Assembly: GCF_000058485.1 (NCBI RefSeq)
Contig: NC_008278.1
Coordinates: 124,001-188,000 of the forward strand
Length of the DNA: 64,000 nucleotides
Direction: 5' to 3'
Origin: Frankia alni ACN14a
Lineage (GTDB): Bacteria; Actinomycetota; Actinomycetes; Frankiales; Frankiaceae
Positions 9,108 to 17,326 of this stretch are shown here, one piece after another. Under the pieces are notes generated by a model. The model was not told the origin of the DNA. It did no database searches and worked only from the letters and a program-made list of their open reading frames with translations. The stretch's first letter is position 1. Each line of letters starts with the position of its first letter. Made by a program: the position numbers and the translations under genes.

Positions 9108-10178
9108 TCAGCGCAGCAGCAGCCCCCGCAGTCGGCCCACCTCGGCCATCCGCCGCTCGGCGAGCCGCTCGGCCGCCCTCGTCGGCGTCACGCCCTCGTC
9201 CTCGGCGAGGCGGAGGACCTCGGCGGTGGTGTCGAAGATCCGGGCCGCCCGGGCCCGGGCCCGCTGCGGCGAATATCCCTCGATCTCGTCGGCGACCTGG
9301 ATGAGTCCGCCGGCGTTGACCACGAAGTCGGGCGTGTAGAGCACCCCGGCTTCGGCGAGCCGCCCGCCGATCTCGGGCGTGGCGAGCTGGTTGTTGGCCC
9401 CGCCGCAGACGATCTCCGCACGCAGCCGGCCGACCGTCTCGGCGTCGAGCACCCCGCCGAGCGCGCACGGGGAGTAGACGTCGAGCTCGAGGTCGAACAG
9501 CTCGTCGGGGTCGGCCACGGTCTGCGCGGTCGGGAACTCGGCGCGCAGCCGGGCCAGGGCCGCCGGGTCGACGTCCGCGGCGATCACCGAGGCCCCGTCC
9601 TCCACCAGGTGCCCGACGAGGCGGCGGCCGACCTTCCCGACGCCGCTGATCCCCACCCGGCGCCCGGCGAGGTCCGCCGTCCCCCACCGGTGCCGGGCGG
9701 CGGCGCGCATGCCCTCGAAGACCCCGTAGGCGGTCAGCACGCCGGAGTCGCCCGACCCGCCGTGGGCCGGCGAGCGCCCGGTCACCCAGCGCGTCTCGCG
9801 GGCGATGACGTCCATGTCGTCGACGTAGGTGCCGACGTCGCAGGCGGTGATGTAGCGCCCGCCGAGGGAGGCGATGTGGCGGCCGAAGGCGCGCAGCAGC
9901 GGCTCGGACTTGTCGCGGGCCGGGTCGCCGATGATGACCGCCTTGCCGCCGCCGAGGTCCAGCCCCGCGCAGGCGGCCTTGTAGGCCATCGCCCGGGACA
10001 GCGCCAGGGCGTCGGCGAGCGCGTCGTCGTCGGCGGCGTAGGGGTGGAAGCGGGTGCCGCCGAGGGAGGGGCCCAGCGCGGTCGAGTAGACCGCGATGAT
10101 CGCGCGTAGCCCGGCACGCCGGTCCGAGCACAGCAGCACCTGTTCGTGGTCGCGAACGGCGTCGAACAACGACGTCAT
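9108..10178 (-). CDS. vdh: Leucine/valine dehydrogenase (Glu/Leu/Phe/Val dehydrogenase family)
   Basis: A 356-residue NAD-dependent oxidative deaminase of branched-chain amino acids. Motifs: [13 protein letters not shown], the catalytic-lysine region [31 protein letters not shown] in the dimer/active-site region, and a Rossmann glycine motif GISGVGKVG. The ATG is preceded by AGGAGG at six bases. Position next to DUF3073 and bldC matches the vdh locus of Streptomyces, where the enzyme supplies branched precursors. Leucine versus valine preference cannot be read from the sequence, so the symbol is by synteny. It is transcribed away from the DUF8083-like gene. Confidence 0.9.
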   Translation of the reverse strand: MTSLFDAVRDHEQVLLCSDRRAGLRAIIAVYSTALGPSLGGTRFHPYAADDDALADALALSRAMAYKAACAGLDLGGGKAVIIGDPARDKSEPLLRAFGRHIASLGGRYITACDVGTYVDDMDVIARETRWVTGRSPAHGGSGDSGVLTAYGVFEGMRAAARHRWGTADLAGRRVGISGVGKVGRRLVGHLVEDGASVIAADVDPAALARLRAEFPTAQTVADPDELFDLELDVYSPCALGGVLDAETVGRLRAEIVCGGANNQLATPEIGGRLAEAGVLYTPDFVVNAGGLIQVADEIEGYSPQRARARAARIFDTTAEVLRLAEDEGVTPTRAAERLAERRMAEVGRLRGLLLR

Positions 10179-10493
10179 GGTGCACCTCCTGGGGGACGGA
10201 CCCGGCTTGGGACCCGGACCGTCGCGGCGCCGTCCGCCAGGCGGACCTGCGGGTCGGTGGCCGGCTGGGCGCGGGCGGCGGTGTCGGCCGGGTCCTGGCG
10301 AACCCTATGGCCCCGGTAGCGCGCACGGCTTGCGTGCGGACGTGCCAGGATCGAGGCATGCCAGGTTCCAGGGCATCCGCGTGGGTGTCGTCCGCGGTGC
10401 TGCGGCGCGCGACCGGGCTCGCCCCACGAGGTGGGCCGCCCACCGCCCGCGCGTGGCCGGGCCCGGGGCCGGACGCGGTCTGTGGGTGCTGAG
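10179..10493. other. Divergent intergenic region, dehydrogenase / DUF8083-like gene
   Basis: This 315-base divergent region must hold promoters for both flanking genes. The dehydrogenase side has an excellent AGGAGG ribosome site. No obvious operator palindrome or consensus promoter pair stands out, and short ORFs in it lack support. Confidence 0.4.
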
Positions 10494-11324
10494 ATGGCCG
10501 TCGTCTCGCCCGCGGCGTACCTGCGCGTGTACGAGCCGCTCGCGGCGTTCCCGGCGGCGGAGCGGGGGCGCTGGCAGCGTTACGCGGCCGCGGGGCCGCC
10601 GTCCCGGCGGGCCGGCTCGCGCCGGGAGCGCGCCGTCGCCCTGGTCGCGACCATCCGGCCGACCCTCGACGTGGCCGACGAGTCGGCGTTCGTGCAGTGG
10701 ATCGACGGGCTCATGTTCGTCTGCCCGTGGTCGACCCAGTTGCGGGTGTGGCAGGCGGCGTTGGAGTTTCGCGGCCTGATGCCCGAGCGGGTCGCCGAGG
10801 CGTTCCTGCCGCGGCGGATCACCGAGCCGGCCGAGATCGAGCTGGACCGCTGGAAGGCCCGCCGGCCGAGCCTGAAGGTCCACGTCCAGACGTGCACCTG
10901 GATGGTCCCGCCGCCGTGGTTCCTGCTGTTCGACCCGGCCGAGCGGTCGCTGGTGACCGGGGACACCGCCGAACGGTCGATGATCTACCGGACGACGATG
11001 AGCCTGGCCCGGCGCCGGGCGAGCCGCGCGGTGGAGGCGGTGGAGACGCTGCGGGGCGGTTCGAGCGAGGCCCCCGCGGTCGAGGGCATCGGCGATCTGG
11101 CCCGTTGGCTGGGGTCCTTCCATCCGCAGAGCAGGGTCGAACTGGACTACGACGGGCTAGTTGACCTGCTCGACGATGACATGCTTCGGCGCGACAGCTC
11201 GGTAGAGGACATCGTCGAGGCTGTCAGCGCGTTACGCCGTGGGCGAACAGACCTAGCGGTCGAAGCCTACGAACGGGTCCTGATGAGGTGGAGACCCTTG
11301 CAGGCGCGGGAATCCGCAAGCTGA
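10494..11324 (+). CDS. Conserved actinobacterial protein between vdh and bldC (DUF8083-like)
   Basis: A 276-residue soluble protein, rich in Arg and Trp (WIDGLMFVCPWSTQLRVWQ, TWMVPPPWFLLFDP). It has no signal peptide and no recognisable catalytic motif. An ATG at 10494 is preferred over the upstream start at 10431, because the extra 21 residues are low-complexity. The equivalent gene lies between the dehydrogenase and bldC in Streptomyces, so it is part of a conserved neighbourhood, but its function is unknown. The last 60 residues (LVDLLDDDMLRRDSSVEDIV) are acidic and less GC-biased than the body. Confidence 0.75.
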   Translation: MAVVSPAAYLRVYEPLAAFPAAERGRWQRYAAAGPPSRRAGSRRERAVALVATIRPTLDVADESAFVQWIDGLMFVCPWSTQLRVWQAALEFRGLMPERVAEAFLPRRITEPAEIELDRWKARRPSLKVHVQTCTWMVPPPWFLLFDPAERSLVTGDTAERSMIYRTTMSLARRRASRAVEAVETLRGGSSEAPAVEGIGDLARWLGSFHPQSRVELDYDGLVDLLDDDMLRRDSSVEDIVEAVSALRRGRTDLAVEAYERVLMRWRPLQARESAS

Positions 11325-11476
11325 TCGACGCATTCCGTTAACTGAGAGTTGCCGTCCGCTTCGGACGAGCTGTGACTAGTCAGCAGATGGTCCTGACGTG
11401 CCATGTCCGAAATGCCCCCGAAGGATGCACGATCTGTATGGGACGGAGCGACGCTCTGTGACGGGAGGCCAACACA

Positions 11477-11683
11477 ATGACGACACGAACGCCGGACGCC
11501 GAGCCGCTGCTGACGCCCGCCGAGGTAGCCACGATGTTTCGGGTTGATCCGAAGACCGTGACCCGGTGGGCGAAGGCCGGCAAGCTGACGTCGATTCGGA
11601 CCCTTGGTGGGCACCGCCGGTACCGGGAGGCCGAGGTGCGTGCCCTGCTGAAGGGGGTCCCGAGCATCGGAGGCGACATCTAG
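11477..11683 (+). CDS. bldC: Developmental transcriptional regulator BldC
   Basis: A 68-residue MerR-type DNA-binding domain without effector domain: LLTPAEVATMFRVDPKTVTR is the helix-turn-helix and SIRTLGGHRRYREAEVRALL is the winged part. This is nearly invariant in actinobacterial BldC, which in Streptomyces binds cooperatively to direct repeats and delays development. The ATG follows GGGAGG by seven bases. In a non-Streptomyces actinobacterium a role in hyphal or sporangial differentiation is likely but inferred. Confidence 0.95.
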   Translation: MTTRTPDAEPLLTPAEVATMFRVDPKTVTRWAKAGKLTSIRTLGGHRRYREAEVRALLKGVPSIGGDI

Positions 11684-12225
11684 ATCGCGCCAACCCGGCG
11701 CGTAGCCGGAAGCACCTCCTTTCCCTCGTCCGGGCGGCAGTCGCTGCCCTTGCGAGGGTGTCGGTGGTCCGACCTCGTGGAACAGGGTCGAAGGTCCGAA
11801 AGGCTGTCCGTTCGGTTGAGAACCGGGCAAGCCGGCCGGTCCGGGCCCCCACCTTGGGGCCACGCGACGTAAAGGAAGTGTGAAGATCCGAATGCCGGGC
11901 TGCCCGGCCGGCGGGGAGGCCGTCGGGCGGGGTCCGGTTCGCGTCGACGTCCGCGTCAAGGGCCACCTGAGCACCGGGAGGGCGCAGGGTGGACCTGTTG
12001 GGGAACCGGCGGACGGCCCGATGGGCCGTCCGCCGGCCTCGGCGCACGCGGCGACGACGTCGGACGGGGCCGTTGCGGCCTGGCGGCGCGGTGCGCCGAC
12101 TGCGGCGTTGCGCACCGCCTGCCGTGTACTGACCGCCGTGTACTGACCGCGCGTTCACCGAACGATGACCGGCACCCGGCGCCTGGTCTGGCCAGGTGGT
12201 GTGGGGTCGGGCGAGGGGCTGCACC
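11684..12225. other. Gene-free gap after bldC
   Basis: This 540-base stretch contains a strong hairpin (listed separately). It also has one 88-codon frame from a GTG at 11880 with an AAGGAAG upstream. I do not accept that frame, because the perfect hairpin lies inside it and its composition is biased. The rest carries no visible gene. Confidence 0.45.
12006..12036. terminator. Perfect 14-bp stem hairpin downstream of bldC
   Basis: Arms CCGGCGGACGGCCC and GGGCCGTCCGCCGG are exactly complementary around a three-base GAT loop. No T-tract follows, as is common for high-GC actinobacterial terminators. It lies 320 bases after the bldC stop and 190 before the next gene. It could end bldC transcripts or shield the next gene. 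Confidence 0.5.
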
Positions 12226-13131
12226 ATGGACCGTGACCGCCCCCAGAACTGGGTGGTTCGGTCTGCCGTGCCCGGGTTCCGGCCCGGCGTCAGCGCGTTC
12301 CGGTTCACGAACAGCTTCGACGTCCAGCCACTGCTGGCCCTGCGGCTGCCCGGCCTCCCCTGGGGCCTCGGGATCGGGGACGCCAGCCGCGGCCTGTGCG
12401 GCGGCATGATCTTCGCGGTGCGCGACCTGTTCGAGGCCGGCCTCGCCGCGCCGCCCGACGTCGAGTCGCCCCGGCGGGGCTCCCCGCTGTACGGCTACCT
12501 CGTGCGCCGCCTGGTGGCGAGCTTCGACCTGCCCCGCGGCGTCGCCCGGTACTACGGCCTCATGCGGGCCGCCGACACCTACCCCCAGCCGCGCCGCGGG
12601 GTCGCGTGGTGGCCCGGCACTGGCCGGCAGGACCGCCGCGGCTCCACCTCTGACCCTCGCGGCTCCACCTCTGACGGTCCCGGCTCTGTCCCCAACCGTT
12701 CCGGGTCTGTTCCGGGGCGGCCCGGCGGCGCGCTGGGCCGCCTCGGCGTCGGCCGCCGCAGCCTCGCCGACGAGTGGCCGCGGATCCGGCTCGATCTCGA
12801 CTCCGGCCGGCTCGCCCCGATCGGCGTCATCACCGTCCACTCGGCGGATCCCCTGAAACTCGGCCTGAACCACCAGGTTCTCGCCTACGCCTACACCCAG
12901 GTCGACACGGCGGTGACCCTGCGTGTCTACGATCCGAACACCCCGCTGGAGCGGGCCGACGACGTCACGATGTCCTTCGACCTCGCCGACGCAGGCGGTG
13001 ACGCCGGCAGGGTGCGCATCACCCACTCGATCGCGATCGGCGGCCGGCCGGTGCGCGCGTTCTTCCACTCCCGCTACCGCTGGGCCGACCCGCGCCCGGC
13101 GCTGCGCGCCCATGTCGCCGGCAGACCCTGA
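12226..13131 (+). CDS. Putative papain-like fold protein, possible cysteine peptidase or transferase
   Basis: A 301-residue protein of no family I can name with certainty. Three segments resemble a papain-like triad: GLCGGMIFAVRDLF (Cys at the start of a helix), LNHQVLAYAY (His) and LRVYDPNTP (Asp/Asn). A region around residues 130-170 is a Gly/Ser/Pro-rich repeat (GSTSDPRGSTSDGPGSVP), probably a disordered loop from small tandem repeats. No signal peptide is visible. The ATG has GAGGGG nearby. It is transcribed towards tRNA-Glu and stands alone. Peptidase activity is inference from the motif order; a non-peptidase member of the fold is possible. Confidence 0.55.
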   Translation: MDRDRPQNWVVRSAVPGFRPGVSAFRFTNSFDVQPLLALRLPGLPWGLGIGDASRGLCGGMIFAVRDLFEAGLAAPPDVESPRRGSPLYGYLVRRLVASFDLPRGVARYYGLMRAADTYPQPRRGVAWWPGTGRQDRRGSTSDPRGSTSDGPGSVPNRSGSVPGRPGGALGRLGVGRRSLADEWPRIRLDLDSGRLAPIGVITVHSADPLKLGLNHQVLAYAYTQVDTAVTLRVYDPNTPLERADDVTMSFDLADAGGDAGRVRITHSIAIGGRPVRAFFHSRYRWADPRPALRAHVAGRP

Positions 13132-13152
13132 CCGCACCCAGCGCGGACGGGT

Positions 13153-13182
13153 TTGTCGGCTGCCCTGGCCATCCCCTATGCT
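13153..13182 (+). promoter_or_regulatory. Promoter of tRNA-Glu
   Basis: TTGTCG and TATGCT are separated by 18 bases, close to the actinobacterial housekeeping consensus, about 68 bases before the tRNA. The position fits a tRNA promoter. No experimental support. Confidence 0.45.
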
Positions 13183-13249
13183 TGCAGTGCTTCAGACGAT
13201 CGACGATGTGGCTGAGCGCCTGCTCCGCCCCGGCTGTGATCGTCACCGC

Positions 13250-13322
13250 GCCCCCATCGTCTAGCGGCCCAGGACGTCGCCCTTTCAAGGCGGTAGCACG
13301 GGTTCGAATCCCGTTGGGGGCA
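13250..13322 (+). tRNA. tRNA-Glu (anticodon TTC)
   Basis: A 73-base cloverleaf: acceptor GCCCCCA/TGGGGGC with discriminator A, anticodon stem CGCC/GGCG with loop CTTTCAA giving anticodon TTC, and T-arm GGGTTCGAATCCC. No CCA is encoded. An accessory module begins right after it, so the 3' end is a candidate integration site, although no second copy of the tRNA tail was found in the window. Confidence 0.95.
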
Positions 13323-13458
13323 CACCTCGTCGACCAGCCTCAAGTGCCCGCCTACCAGGCACTGTGGTCTGGTGTATCCCCTGGGACCGGCCGGCTGTGT
13401 CCGGCTCGGGCTGGTGAACTCCGGTGGTCCGCGCCGAACTGGCGCCGAAATTCGGCGG

Positions 13459-13626
13459 CTACGTCTGGTCGGGCTCGCCTGGCCCGCCCCTCTGCTCAAG
13501 GCCGGCCGGCTTCCAGCCGAGGGTCTTCTCGATCCGGCCTCTCATCCGCAGCTCCTCCCCGTCGAGGCACTTCACGTAGATCTTGTTGTCCTCCTGATCG
13601 CCGCCACATTCATCGGAATCGGCCAA
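13459..13626 (-). CDS. Small ORF after the XRE-DUF488 gene, 55 residues
   Basis: A TTG-initiated frame of 55 residues starts four bases beyond the XRE-DUF488 stop. It reads ADSDECGGDQEDNKIYVKCL and LRMRGRIEKTLGW, with a balanced composition unlike the Arg/Pro-rich shadow frames nearby. It may be a small third gene of the module or the tail of a decayed gene. No ribosome site or known family is visible, so this is tentative. Confidence 0.3.
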   Translation of the reverse strand: MADSDECGGDQEDNKIYVKCLDGEELRMRGRIEKTLGWKPAGLEQRGGPGEPDQT

Positions 13627-13630
13627 CTGA

Positions 13631-14375
13631 TCACGTGTGATCAGATCCTGACGGGCTGAGGCCGAGGCTGCGTCGAGGGCCGGTCACCGATCCGGCGGCC
13701 ACGTTGGGAAGTCGGGGCAAAAGGTCGAGAACGACCTGGCGGTGGCAGGCCGACTCGTCATGCTCGACACAGAGGACGGCGGTGGGGTGCTCGCGACCGC
13801 GGGACGCGAGGAGGTCGAGCGCCTGGGTGGCGTCTGGATGGTCGATCTGCTGTCGGTAGACGCGGCAGCCTTCATCGACGCGGCCGGTGCGAAACGGTTC
13901 GCGGTTGTGCTTGGGGTTGCCGAGCGCGCGTAGGTGCAGGTAGTCGATGCCGGCTTCATGGAGGGCATCGCGTAGGCGGGTCTTGCTGAAGCCAGGGCGA
14001 CGGCTGACGGCGTTGAGGCGGATGTCCGCGACGGTGCCCGACCCGCCAGTCAAGGAGGTAGCTGACGAAAGCATCGAGGGTGCGGCCCTCATAGCCGACC
14101 GACACGAACTGACCCGCTCGGGGTGCCATGGCGGCCGCGAGGAGGTCGTCAAGGGTGGTGTCGAACGTGGCGGCAAGGGCGGCAACCGTGAACAGCCGGG
14201 GGTTGACAGTCCGCTGCTGCTCGATGCGTGCCAGGGTCACCGGAGAGATGCCGGCTGCTTCGGCAAGCGCGGCACGACTGAGGTTGAGCTCCTCGCGCCG
14301 TGTACGGATATGGGCACCCAGCCGACGGCCGGCATCGACGTTGGGCCGGTCTTCTTCGCGGGTTCGTCCAGGCAC
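13631..14375 (-). pseudogene. XRE helix-turn-helix fused to DUF488, split by a one-base frameshift
   Basis: From a GTG at 14375 the first frame encodes an XRE domain (LGAHIRTRREELNLSRAALA, then ISPVTLARIEQQ). It then enters DUF488: FVSVGYEGRTLDAFVSYLL, DWRV. At 14037-14039 the reading switches by one base, and the second frame continues TVADIRLNAVSRRPGFSKTR, IDYLHLRALGNPKHNREPF and the CVEHDESACHRQVV end of DUF488. Dropping one G from the minus-strand GGG at the switch restores a single protein. DUF488 proteins are uncharacterised; XRE fusion suggests an autoregulated switch. The frameshift may be real decay, a variable G run or a sequencing error. It lies upstream of the tRNA-Glu end and downstream of its partner gene. 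Confidence 0.75.
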
Positions 14376-14427
14376 GCTCGGTAGCCTACCCTCGGTGATC
14401 AAAGTGGTAAAGGAAACTCTGCTCGGG

Positions 14428-15218
14428 TCAGAAGAGGGATAGCTGGGGTCTTGCTGGTGGCCACACGACTCCGAGGACCATGAACGAGTTGGGGAACTGG
14501 TGAGCATTTCCGATCATGAAGTAGGTGTCCCGCTTCGGACTGGCGAGCTCTTTGAACCACTTCTGGCGGATCTTGCCCAGGACCTGCTCGTCGCCGTATC
14601 GGGCCCGCCAGGAGCGGTATGCCTGCCCGATCTCCCAGTCGATGATCGAGTGGCGGTGGCCGCTACAGGTGCTCACCTGACAGTAGTACCGGTAGCGGAA
14701 CTTGAACGGCAGCTCCTCCAGAGACTCCCGGCTGCGTTCGGGCTCACCGAGACGCATCTGGTCGATCACGCCACGTTGGCTCGCGGTCCAACCGGCCGCG
14801 GCTCCACGGAGAAGTCGAAGACCTCGCGCGGCTCGATGACGGCCAGTGAGGTGTTGTCGGCGCGACGACGCTCGTGGACGCCACCAGGGCCGCAGACGCT
14901 GGGCTGGAGGAACGGTTCGAGGTGCCAGCGGCGTTCCGCCCAGTCCTTCCCCGTCTCCATGAACCTCCCTCGCTGAATGGTGTCAAGGATCGGCCGATAG
15001 CTCTCGGGTCGTCGGTCTTCCGATCCGCGTCGGGCTTCGAGCTCGATGAACTCCCACTTCCGGAACTGCTGTTCGCGAGGAAGATCGCGAAAGTGCACCG
15101 GAAACAGCCGAACCCACTCGTGGGGGATCACATCCGTCCGGATCCCCGCCACACACACTGCCTCGCCGTACTTGTCCGAGACGGTCGGGTACGCCTTCAC
15201 CGTCACGAGCACGGTCAT
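14428..15218 (-). pseudogene. DUF488-associated protein ending in QLSLF, split by a one-base frameshift
   Basis: From an ATG at 15218 the first frame reads MTVLVTVKAYPTVSDKYGEA, then WVRLFPVHFRDLP, RPESYRPILD and EVFDFSVEPRP. It then runs into a stop at 14766. The second frame picks up as GWTASQRGVIDQM, EELPFKFRYRYYC, CSGHRHSIIDWEIGQAYRSW and ends VVWPPARPQLSLF. The protein family I recall is single-chain, about 300 residues, ends in QLSLF and often neighbours DUF488 genes. The join near 14792 needs one extra G in a GG run. A GTGA overlap at 14766-14769 could instead allow two coupled polypeptides. Function is unknown; the Cys/His segment could bind metal. Confidence 0.65.
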
Positions 15219-15477
15219 CCGGATGCGACCATGATGCGCAATCCCGTCGTGACCCACATAGCGACGATCACATGCCGCACGCCTCTATGTAGTCCTTTCG
15301 TGTCGATCGGGTAGAAGTTGACGCTCGATCCCTTGGACTTGTTTGCTGGTCGTCACGTGGTGGCTGTGGGTCGGGGAATGCGCCGGTAGCGATGCTGCCC
15401 GGGGGCAACGGCGACGATCTCGGAGTCCGTCCGTTCCGCGAGCTGCTCGCTGAACACGGTGTCGGCGTCGATGGGGG
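15219..15477. other. Gap between accessory module and ABC transporter
   Basis: About 260 bases with the promoter side of the QLSLF-family gene and the downstream side of the permease gene. It is less GC-rich than the surroundings around 15270-15350. No gene, terminator or repeat could be supported. Confidence 0.35.
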
Positions 15478-16332
15478 TCAGGATCGGCGGCGGGGGGTGT
15501 GCCAGGAGCCGACGGCGATGCGGGCGGCCAGTCCGAACAGCCAGAACAGCGCTAGGCCGAACAGGGAGGACACTATGATCGCGGCAAACAGCGGTGCGGA
15601 CTGGAGGCGCTGGGTGTAGTCGTCGATGAGGCTGCCGATGCCCGGCTGCCCCTGCCGGAAGAAGAAGTCGCCGACGATCGCGCCGATGACCGACAGCCCG
15701 GCGGAGATACGCAGCCCCGTGAACACCGCGGGCAGGGCGCTGGGGAACTCGAGGTGGACGAGCCTTGCCCACCGGCCGGCCTGGCGCAGCGTGAACAGGT
15801 CATGCTGCTCGGCGTCGGTCGACCGGAGCCCGAACAGGGTGTTGGTGATGATGGGGAACAAGGCGACCAGGACGCACACGACGGTACGGGACCAGAATCC
15901 GTATCCCAGCCAGAACCCGATCAGCGGCACGATCGCGAGGATCGGGATCGTCTGGAGCGCCACCGCCCAAGGGTAGAACGACCGCTCGACCCAGCCTGCC
16001 TGGCTCATCAGCACGGCGAAGACCATCCCGAGGGTGGCGGCGATGGCGAGCCCCACGAGCGCGACCTTCGCCGTCGCGCCCAGTCCCCTCAGGGTCTCGT
16101 GGAAGGTGGTCCAGTCCCCGAAGCCGTCGGTGACGACCTCGTGCGGCGGCGGCAGGAGGAAGCGGCGGCGGGGGGCCAGCGCGAGGTAGGTCACGGCGTA
16201 CCAGACGCCGACGACGGCGGCCAGCACGACCAGCGGCGGCCCGGCCCCGCGGGCCGTGCGGTGCAGGCGGCCAGGGCGGCGAGGGCTCTCGGCCGCCGGG
16301 GCCGCGAGCGGTGCCCGGGCAGTCGCCGTCAT
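15478..16332 (-). CDS. ABC transporter permease, NitT/TauT (SsuC) type
   Basis: A 284-residue inner-membrane permease. An N-terminal Arg/Pro-rich cytoplasmic stretch is followed by about six membrane segments (VVLAAVVGVWYAVTYLAL, VALVGLAIAATLGMVFAVLM, IPILAIVPLIGFWLG). The EAA-type loop RQAGRWARLVHLEFPSALPA contacts the ATPase. It resembles permeases for nitrate, sulfonates, taurine or pyrimidine precursors; the substrate cannot be told. The start overlaps the ATPase stop as ATGA, so the pair is co-translated. The likely binding lipoprotein lies 2 kb upstream on the same strand beyond two unrelated genes. Confidence 0.9.
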   Translation of the reverse strand: MTATARAPLAAPAAESPRRPGRLHRTARGAGPPLVVLAAVVGVWYAVTYLALAPRRRFLLPPPHEVVTDGFGDWTTFHETLRGLGATAKVALVGLAIAATLGMVFAVLMSQAGWVERSFYPWAVALQTIPILAIVPLIGFWLGYGFWSRTVVCVLVALFPIITNTLFGLRSTDAEQHDLFTLRQAGRWARLVHLEFPSALPAVFTGLRISAGLSVIGAIVGDFFFRQGQPGIGSLIDDYTQRLQSAPLFAAIIVSSLFGLALFWLFGLAARIAVGSWHTPRRRS

Positions 16333-17075
16333 GTGAACGACTCCTGCAGCGCCGCCGAGACGGTCCGGGCGACGTCGCCGAAGGCGGCGTCGAAGCGCAG
16401 GTCGGCGGGCCGCGGGTAGGCGAACGGGACGTCGACCTGCGCGAGGACCCGCCCCGGTCGGGCTGACAGGACGACGACCCGGTTGGCGAGCCAGACCGCC
16501 TCCACGACCGAGTGCGTGACGAACAGGCCCGCGAACCGCTCGCGGGCGTGGAGCCGCTGCACCTCCTCGCCGAGCCGCTGCCGGGTGATCTCGTCGAGCG
16601 CGCCGAACGGCTCGTCGAAAAGGAACAGCGACGGCCGCACCGTGAGCGCCCGGGCGAGCGAGACCCGCATCCGCATGCCGCCGGACAGCGCCGTGGGCCG
16701 GTGCCGCTCGAATCCCTCGAGCTCGGTGAGGGAGATTGCCGCGGCCACGAGTTCGCGCCGCCGTTTCTTCGGCACGCGGTCGAGTTGGGCGAACAGGCCG
16801 ACATTGCCCTCAACGGTGCGCCACGGCAGTAGCGTGGGATCTTGAAAAACGTAGCCAGGGGCGTTGGGCCCAACGGCAATCGTCCCACTGGAGGGCTCGG
16901 TCAACCCCGACGCGATCCGCAAGAGCGTGGATTTCCCCGAACCCGAAGGCCCGACCACCGTCACGAATTCGCCGTCGGCGATTTTAAGTGACACTCCCCG
17001 CAACGCGTCAGTGCCATCGGGGAAGGTCTTTCCCACGTCGTCGAATGCCAATGCGATCCCCGGCGTAATGGGCAT
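16329..17075 (-). CDS. ABC transporter ATP-binding protein, NitT/TauT type
   Basis: The ATG at 17075 is preceded by GGAAGGGAG at a good distance, so it is chosen over the ORF start 27 codons earlier. The 248-residue protein has Walker A GPSGSGKST, Q-loop YVFQDPTLLPWRTVEGNVG, signature ALSGGMRMRVSLARAL, Walker B LFLFDEPFGALDEITR and an H-loop THSVVEA. This is the SsuB/TauB/NrtD subgroup energising import. It overlaps the permease gene by four bases. A typical partner lipoprotein is encoded further upstream, so the operon appears interrupted. Confidence 0.93.
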   Translation of the reverse strand: MPITPGIALAFDDVGKTFPDGTDALRGVSLKIADGEFVTVVGPSGSGKSTLLRIASGLTEPSSGTIAVGPNAPGYVFQDPTLLPWRTVEGNVGLFAQLDRVPKKRRRELVAAAISLTELEGFERHRPTALSGGMRMRVSLARALTVRPSLFLFDEPFGALDEITRQRLGEEVQRLHARERFAGLFVTHSVVEAVWLANRVVVLSARPGRVLAQVDVPFAYPRPADLRFDAAFGDVARTVSAALQESFT

Positions 17076-17326
17076 CGGCTCTCCCTTCCTGGCCCGGAGC
17101 CGGGCCGTCGGCGACCTGTCGGCGTCCTTTCTGACCGAATCGTAGCCCGCTGGCACGGGGCGTTACCGGGCGCACCCTGACGTCGTCCCGGTGTCAGGGC
17201 CGGGAAACAGTCCCGGAGCGAGGGCCGCCAGCTCGGTTGTCCCGGCGCTGTGTGGTGAACCCGGCTACCTGACTTCCATCATCATCCGGTACGCTGAAGA
17301 GAACGTGGCCGGATGAAGGCGGGGGA

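Noticed and set aside
11880-12146. 88-codon ORF with AAGGAAG upstream after bldC
   Set aside because: The perfect hairpin lies within it and composition is biased; no family.
13176-13499. Minus-strand ORF of 107 residues across tRNA-Glu
   Set aside because: It is the antisense reading of the tRNA (CPQRDSNPCYRLERATSWA is a classic tRNA-shadow peptide). No ribosome site.
14428-14769. Separate gene for the QLSLF half
   Set aside because: Kept as one split gene, because the upstream frame GWTASQRGVIDQM continues the first half with the expected family order; the GTGA coupling is noted as an alternative.
13250-15260. att repeat bounding a tRNA-Glu island
   Set aside because: I found no second copy of the tRNA-Glu 3' end in the window; only the similar T-arm of tRNA-Asp, which is common to all tRNAs.
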